From Phascolarctos cinereus (lineage: Eukaryota > Chordata > Mammalia > Diprotodontia > Phascolarctidae): a stretch of DNA of 64,000 bases. A model generated the notes under the pieces. The model did not search any database and was not told where the DNA came from. It worked only from the letters and a program-made list of their open reading frames with translations. The stretch lies in NCBI RefSeq assembly GCF_002099425.1, contig NW_018344060.1, positions 380,501 to 444,500 on the forward strand, read 5' to 3'. Each line of letters starts with the position of its first letter. The stretch's first letter is position 1. A program made the translations under genes and the position numbers. Shown here one piece after another: positions 58,501 through 64,000 of the stretch.

Positions 58501-60949
58501 GATGCCAGAAGCTCTTCCCCTCACTTGGGGCCAATGTGAGTCATCCAAGGAGAATGAGGGGGGAAATGGGTGAGGCCAGTAACCAGAGACAGGAAGGGCA
58601 TGACCGTTCACTGACCTCTGCTTTGCAAGTTAGTTGAGAATGAAGGGGTCCCTCAGAATGAAAACTGTGAAGAGCCAATGGGACTGGGGAATGGGGTAGG
58701 CCTTGGGTGCCTAGCAGACAAGCCAAACTAGGTACTCTCCCTGGGAAGAGGAAGAGACAGGGTTGAAACAGGAAGGGAAAGTCAGTCTGGGCTCGGCCCA
58801 GGCAGCAATCAACATGGCAGACCAGGATCATGACAGGGCCTCTACTGGCCCATGGTGAGATCAAGCCTGAATCCAGTGGATGTCACTCACCATAGTGGAA
58901 AGAGGAGGTCAGAGGGCTTAGGTTTCAGTCCCAAGTCTGTCACTACCAAACCAACTGCATGACCTTTGGTAAAACACTTCCCTTTTCTGAGCCTCAGTTT
59001 CCACCTATGTAAACGAGAGGATTGGACAAGATGATCTCCCACAAACATTCTTTGTATTTTACGTGTGAGTGGCCTGAAGCGTATTCTGCTTTGGACAGAA
59101 TTTCAACAGGAAAAAGGAAAGGGATAGCTCTGTCTATTCTCTCAAGCTGAGCTATCTAAACCAGGTCTAGTTCCTACTACTCTCCACACGGGGCTCAGGG
59201 ATTTCCCAGCTCTGCAAATACCTCCATTCTAAGCTGGGTATTTTGATCAATTTTGTCTTTCCTCTTTTAAAAAATTTTTAGCAAGGATAAGTGAGGAGGG
59301 ACCAGATCAATGAGGGGATATTACATACTCGGAGGCTGTAGGATTTTGAGGTAAAAGGAATTTTACGGGTCACCTAGTTCAAACCTCTCATTTTACACAG
59401 GCAGAAACTAAAGCCCAGAGAAATTAAGATTATTAGCCCAAGGTAGCAAAGGTCATAAACGGCAGAGAATCCTGGTTCTCTGAATCTCAATGCAGCATTT
59501 TGAACACCACTCAGAAAATGGGCCTCCTCCATGTTTGCGGCAATGGGTTCTGTTAATTTTTTCCTATTTATCTTGTCTATGGCTTTCTTTGTATACTGTC
59601 TCCCTCATTAGATTATAAACTCCTTGAGGGCAGGGACTATCTTTTGCCTCTTTTTGTATCCTCAATACTTAGCACAGTGCCTGGCACAAAGTAGGTCCTT
59701 AATTAATGTTTACTGATTGATTTATAGAAACTGAAAACCTAAAAGGAGATTAAGCAGAAGGTAGCTGAACAATGGGGGTGGAGATGAAGAAAGTACCTGA
59801 GAAGGCAATGTGAAATACAGGGGAATGGAAGTGGGGGGAAAGGAAGGGAACGAGCATTATTAAGTGTATACTGCATGCCAGGCTTTATGCTAAGCACTTT
59901 ATAAATATTATATCATTTCATCTGACATGTAGTGGATACAGGACTGAACTTGAGAGTCAGGAAAACTAGAGTTCACATCTTGCCTTTAATACTTCCTAGC
60001 TACATGGCCCTTCATTCATTCATTCAATAAACATTTATTAAGCACCTACTATGTGCCAGGCACTGTGCTAAGTGCTGAGGATTAAAAAAAAGAGGCAAAA
60101 GGCAGTCCCTGCCCTCAGGGAGCTTACAATCTAATGGGGGAGACAACATGCAAATAAATATCTACAAAGCAAGCTACAGACAGGATAAATAGGAAATAAT
60201 TAACAGAGGAAAAGTGCTAGAATTAAGAGGGGTTAAGGAAGGCTTCCTGGAGAAGGTGGGCTTTTAGTGAGTCTCTGCCTCCTCATCTATAAAATGAAGG
60301 TGCCAAGGTCCTTTCCAATTCTCAATCTATGATCCTAAGGGAGGGCAGCTGAACTGTGGAAGGCAGGCAGGCAGGAAGGGAGGCAGCAGCTGGTACCGAC
60401 AGCCCTAATGAGAACACCAGCCCTTGAACTCTCTGCAGCTCCCTGCAGGCAGCAGATGAAAGCAGGAAGATGCCATGCCTCTGGGCTGCGGCTGCTAACC
60501 TGGCCCTTAGGTTATGGCTACAGATTTAAAGGTGTTGACAGGAGGAGACCAGCATGGACAGAAGAGAACACGTTGTGGCATAACAGCGCGACTCTGAGGA
60601 GGCTGGTTATTTGGGTAGTTCTTCCAACGCGGCTGTGTTTGTGTCCCCCTATGTCCTTCTCTGGCGAAGTCTTGTACTTCGGGCTGTGCTGAAAGCTGCC
60701 TGAGGTCTTGGGGGTGAGAACTAGCAGAAAACTGGGGATGTCTATATCAGTTTCCAATAGTCTCTAAATCCCTTCACTATCCTCCTGGATGTTATCCTAA
60801 TCAAAAGACAAAGGCATACGAGCCAAAGAAACAAGAGATATCTATTGTCAATAGCCCTGCCAAGGACACTAGCCTCTCTCACACTCCAGGGCTTTCTATA
60901 GGCAGCTAATTATAGCAGGTGGATCTCTTGTGCTGCTTTCATTTAGGGC

Positions 60950-61290
60950 TAGGGTTATTAACCTGTGATCAATATAAAAAATTTTTTGATAATCATTTCA
61001 ATGTAATTGATTTCCTTCGTGATCCTACATATTTTTTGGGGGGGGGGTTTAGGCAATGGGGTTAAGTGACTTGCCCAGGGTCACACAGTAGTAAGTGTTA
61101 TGTGTCTAAGGTTGGATTTGAACTCAGGTCCTTCTGAATCCAGGGCCGGTGTTCTATTCACTGTGCCACCTAGCTGCCCCCTGATCCTATGTTTTTTAAC
61201 GCACCTAAAATCATCATTTGGCGAAGGGGTCCAAAAGCTTCACTAGACTGACCATGAGCTCCATGACACAAAAAAAGTTAAGAACCCTTC
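60950..61290. mobile_element. hAT-type relic interrupted by a SINE
   Basis: The left end is CTAGGGTTATTAACCTGTG and the right end AAAAAGTTAAGAACCCTT, inverted repeats of the family seen at 10773 and 42447. A reversed SINE occupies 61031-61181. Confidence 0.75.
61031..61181 (-). mobile_element. SINE inserted into the hAT relic
   Basis: It is in reverse orientation, from its T/G-rich tail to CCACCTAGCTGCCCC. The duplication TGATCCTACAT (61020-61030) and TGATCCTATGT (61182-61192) has two mismatches. A run of G next to the tail is unusual. Confidence 0.88.
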
Positions 61291-63726
61291 CAATTTAGAG
61301 TTGCTCATTCTTCAGACATAGGTACACTGTAAAACAGTCTTGTGCTGGTTAAAGGAATTATTAGTCTGTGTAACGTGTGTGGTGTGCATCACAATCTTAT
61401 AACTAATTATCTTGGTGACAGGGGCTGTGTAATGGTCTACCACTGTCAAAGGGGCATAAAACCCAGCTCAGAGGGGCATTGTTGTGGTGATGTCATGGAC
61501 CCAGAAAGCTTTAACCCTACAAGTCAGGCAGTGGGGCAAGTAATGGGGAAGTAGGGTAATCTGAGAAGGGGCACAGAAGGTAGCTCCAAAAACAAGACCG
61601 CAGTTTCATAGGGTCACCAGGCCCAATGTTACCAAGATGGCAGGCACAGTGAAACTGGAAGACTCCTCCGAGGCTTCCTGTTCTGCCATAACATTGGCCC
61701 TTTTGACTTACTTGCTCTCCCTCCCATCAGTACATACACTCAGATCTATAGTCATAATATAAGGGCCAGTTTAGGAAGACTAGCTCAGAGGCCTGGGCTT
61801 TCCCTGCTTATATCTGTTGCCTACAATGAGCAGCATTAGAATAAGAGAGAAGCTGGTGCTCTCATGAAAGCTATTGGCAGCATCTGGCTGCCCAGGTCCT
61901 CATCAGCTACTGTTCAGAGTCCCCAGACCATTTCTTATTGTGACCCCGGGAAGAGAGTTCTTTGGCATTTCCAGGAGGGATGCTTCTGCCTTGTCCCCTA
62001 AAGAAAAGAGTGCCCAGTAGGTATGCCCTGCAGTCTGGCCCCTCTCTCACCAGATCTTCAGGACGAACTTCAAAATGGATCCCCCCACCCCTGCCGTACT
62101 TACTGAATCACTTTATAAAATTGTGTCCGTCTCTCACACAGCGTCACTGCCCAGGCCGGGTCTGCAGGCTGGGCCTGCTCAGCCACTCTCTCCCGGCCCC
62201 CAAGCGGCACGACACTCTTCAGCCTCACATTGGGGTTTGAAAATCCCAGCCTGGAGTCAGTGGGAAATGGGCAAAAGTGGCCCCCATCACCATCCTGCCC
62301 CCAGCCCAACCTCATCCCACCCAGGGGGTCCCTGCAGCCAACCACACTAAGGGAGGCCCACAAGCCCAGAGGGTAGAAGAAAACAGGCTGGGGCATGAAG
62401 AAAGCAGGCTTTGGGCAAAGGCTGGAGAGACCTGTGCCCAGCAGTCTCCAAGGAGACTTTCTGGGTTGGGAAGAAAGGACAGGAAAAGAAGACTTGGTTG
62501 TCATGGGAACAAATGGGGCTTATCCAAGCCAGGAACCCCTTTGCTGTTCAAGTCCTGGCCTGGTCCTTTCCTGGAGATGGCCTGAGCCCTAGGAAACTCT
62601 GCCCAGTGTCTTTGTGTCTAGAACATGGGTTTGGCCAAACCTGGAGAGGAAAGGGGAATTCCTCTCTGCCTAGAAGAACCTTCCAGGCAGGCTTGGAGTA
62701 TCCTCAAAGTGTGAAACCCTGGGATTTTATCATAAAGTCTTACATACAGTTCCTCCCACGCCTTAACATCCCAACTCGAGGGCTGGCCTGGCCTAGGCCC
62801 CAGTGATGGGGAGGGCATAAACACCTGGATAGGTCACTGAGGATGTGGGAGGATGCCCATTATCAGCTGGATTTCCCTGTGGTCTGAGCCCCTCAATCCC
62901 ACCAAGCCAAAGCAGGGCCTTTTCTTCTCCCCTTTGGAAACATCTATATCCCTAGTGCTGCCAGTGGCTGAAGGATGTCCCCTCCCCACCCTCAGGGCCC
63001 CCATCTCCTTTCCTGACAAAAAGAACCATGGGGGGGGGGTCCTGTCCTAAATTCGTCTGGTTTCACAGCTCCACCATTGCCTGGGAAGTCATGAATCTCT
63101 TCAAAGCAGCCAATGAGGGAGAGAGGAACCAGAGCTGAAGGTAGATCAAGAGGCCTGTATCCACTGCTGGCCTCACTGGTCAGGTATCGCCACCATCATC
63201 ACTGCCATTAATATCATTAGAACAAAGCCTTCATTTACCAAGTGCATAATCCAGCAGGGTTCTGAAGAGAGAAATGAAGACTCATTCTCTCCCAGAGGCA
63301 GCAAACAAGAGAGAGCAGAGGCCTAGGAAGCTGATGATGCTGCACTGAAAGCAAACACATTTGTTTTGCATGGCTTTGCAATGGGTTCCATTTTTCTTGC
63401 CTTCTTAATAAGTGGAAGAGGAGGAAGGGGAAGGGATGTAACTTGGTACCGAAAATTTAATTTAATTTAAAAGAAAAGAAAGGCAAAAAGCAAACTTCTC
63501 ATTTAACTGATGGGAGTAGGGATAGGAAAAGACCATGCTGTATAATGATGGACATGGGTGGAGGAGGGGAGGGGGGACACTGCAAAGGCAGGGTTCTGTG
63601 ATAGCACTGGCCACAAAGCCAGCATTCCCTCCCGTGTTTTTAAGTAGTGATCAGACTGAGCAGTAACTGTGACAACTGAATGCTGGTATACACAATTTAA
63701 TGCAGTCTTTCTATAAAATGTAAAAT

Positions 63727-63872
63727 GGGGGCAGCTAGTTGGCACAGTGGATAGAGTACCAGTCTGGAGTCAGGAGGACCTGAGTTCAAATCCAGCTTCA
63801 GACACATAACACTCACTAGCTGTGTGACCCTGGGCAAGTCACTTAACCCCAACTGCCTCACCAAAAAAAAAA
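63727..63872 (+). mobile_element. Marsupial tRNA-headed SINE
   Basis: A full copy (GGGGCAGCTAGTTGGCACAG to poly(A)), placed immediately before a second, 5'-shortened copy. Confidence 0.9.
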
Positions 63873-63879
63873 AACCCTT

Positions 63880-64000
63880 TAGAGCTCCGACCTTGGAGTC
63901 AGGAAAACCTGAGTTCAACTCTGACACTTAACACTTAACTAGCTGTGTGACCTTGAGCAAGTCACTTAACTCCAATTGCCTAGCCAAAAAAATAACAACA
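63880..64000 (+). mobile_element. Second SINE copy, 5'-shortened
   Basis: It starts within the SINE body (AGAGCTCCGACCTTGGAGTC) and runs to an A-rich tail at the window edge. The two copies are in tandem. Confidence 0.82.

Larger units (their letters stand above)
40801..64000. other. TUB upstream flank (or long-isoform intron): contents
   Basis: No coding exon was recognised. I looked on the minus strand for the basic first exon of the long human TUB isoform and for EIF3F, its upstream neighbour in human, and found neither. MIR-type relics lie at 42330-42445, 44640-44785, 45735-45890, 46140-46310, 48090-48265, 51400-51665 (-, near full length), 52150-52330, 52330-52520 (-), 53165-53355, 56560-56790, 58880-59060 and 59330-59520 (-). 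L2-type sequence lies at 41390-41890, 43900-44220, 47960-48060, 48275-48660 (interrupted) and 59600-59720. Another ancient repeat lies at 60010-60260. Repeat-poor intervals are 40860-41380, 46480-47200, 52740-53140, 53580-54300, 55780-56350, 56820-57180, 57300-58860, 61560-62820 and 62830-63700. Confidence 0.65.

Noticed and set aside
62497-62510. X-box-like GTTGTCATGGGAAC
   Set aside because: It fits only the loose 14-bp pattern, of which several chance matches are expected in 64 kb, and no second site or CCAAT box accompanies it.
40801-64000. First exon of the long TUB isoform, or EIF3F
   Set aside because: I looked on the minus strand for the basic Lys/Arg-rich peptide ending before VLDDEG and for EIF3F, and saw neither.
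1-64000. Retroviral or other LTR copies
   Set aside because: I found no pair of terminal repeats and no stretch I could assign to such a family; the unassigned 15310-16340 was considered and left unnamed.

Overview
This window is nuclear DNA from a marsupial. The evidence is the repeat content: many copies of the tRNA-headed SINE whose 5' end reads roughly GGGGCAGCTAGGTGGC and which ends in poly(A), RTE/BovB-tailed relatives of it (MAR1-like), marsupial-type L1 3' ends, L2 and L3/CR1 relics, MIR-type CORE-SINEs and short hAT transposons. The species cannot be fixed from the sequence alone.

One protein-coding gene is recognisable: the 5' part of TUB (tubby), on the minus strand. Four coding exons join in phase into the first 132 residues of the protein. 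They lie at 40125-40162 (start codon), 19829-19880, 18432-18594 and 8358-8501. Intron 1 is 20.2 kb, intron 2 is 1.2 kb, intron 3 is 9.9 kb, and intron 4 runs off the low-coordinate edge. The remaining exons, including the C-terminal tubby domain that binds phosphoinositides, lie outside the window. The start codon sits in a CpG island (about 39,960-40,800) whose minus strand carries two upstream ORFs. One is built from a GGAGCC-type tandem repeat; the other ends in an ATGA overlap with the TUB start codon.

Layout from left to right: 1-8.36 kb is intron 4 (L2, L3/CR1, MIR, one clean SINE). 8.36-8.50 kb is exon 4. 8.5-18.4 kb is intron 3, with an L3/CR1 copy carrying nested insertions at 13.6-15.3 kb. 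18.4-18.6 kb is exon 3, followed in the gene's direction by an in-frame 15-bp degenerate repeat. 19.83-19.88 kb is exon 2. 19.9-40.1 kb is intron 1, with a polypyrimidine minisatellite (27.6-28.1 kb), a palindromic hAT element (28.55-28.75 kb), a cluster of tandem repeats (31.7-33.1 kb), a retroposed mRNA-like 3' end (34.7 kb) and a possible RFX/CCAAT cluster (39.36-39.41 kb). 40.1-40.8 kb is exon 1 and the promoter island. 40.8-64 kb is the upstream flank, or the first intron of a longer TUB isoform; I found no coding exon there, only repeats (several nested) and some repeat-poor islands.

I found no CRISPR array, operon, toxin system, tRNA or rRNA gene, and no recognisable retroviral copy. 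I do not think the window contains an undescribed molecular system. The observations most worth testing are the TUB upstream ORFs, the open in-frame extension after exon 3, the possible X-box cluster in intron 1, and a few repeat-free islands that could be enhancers.
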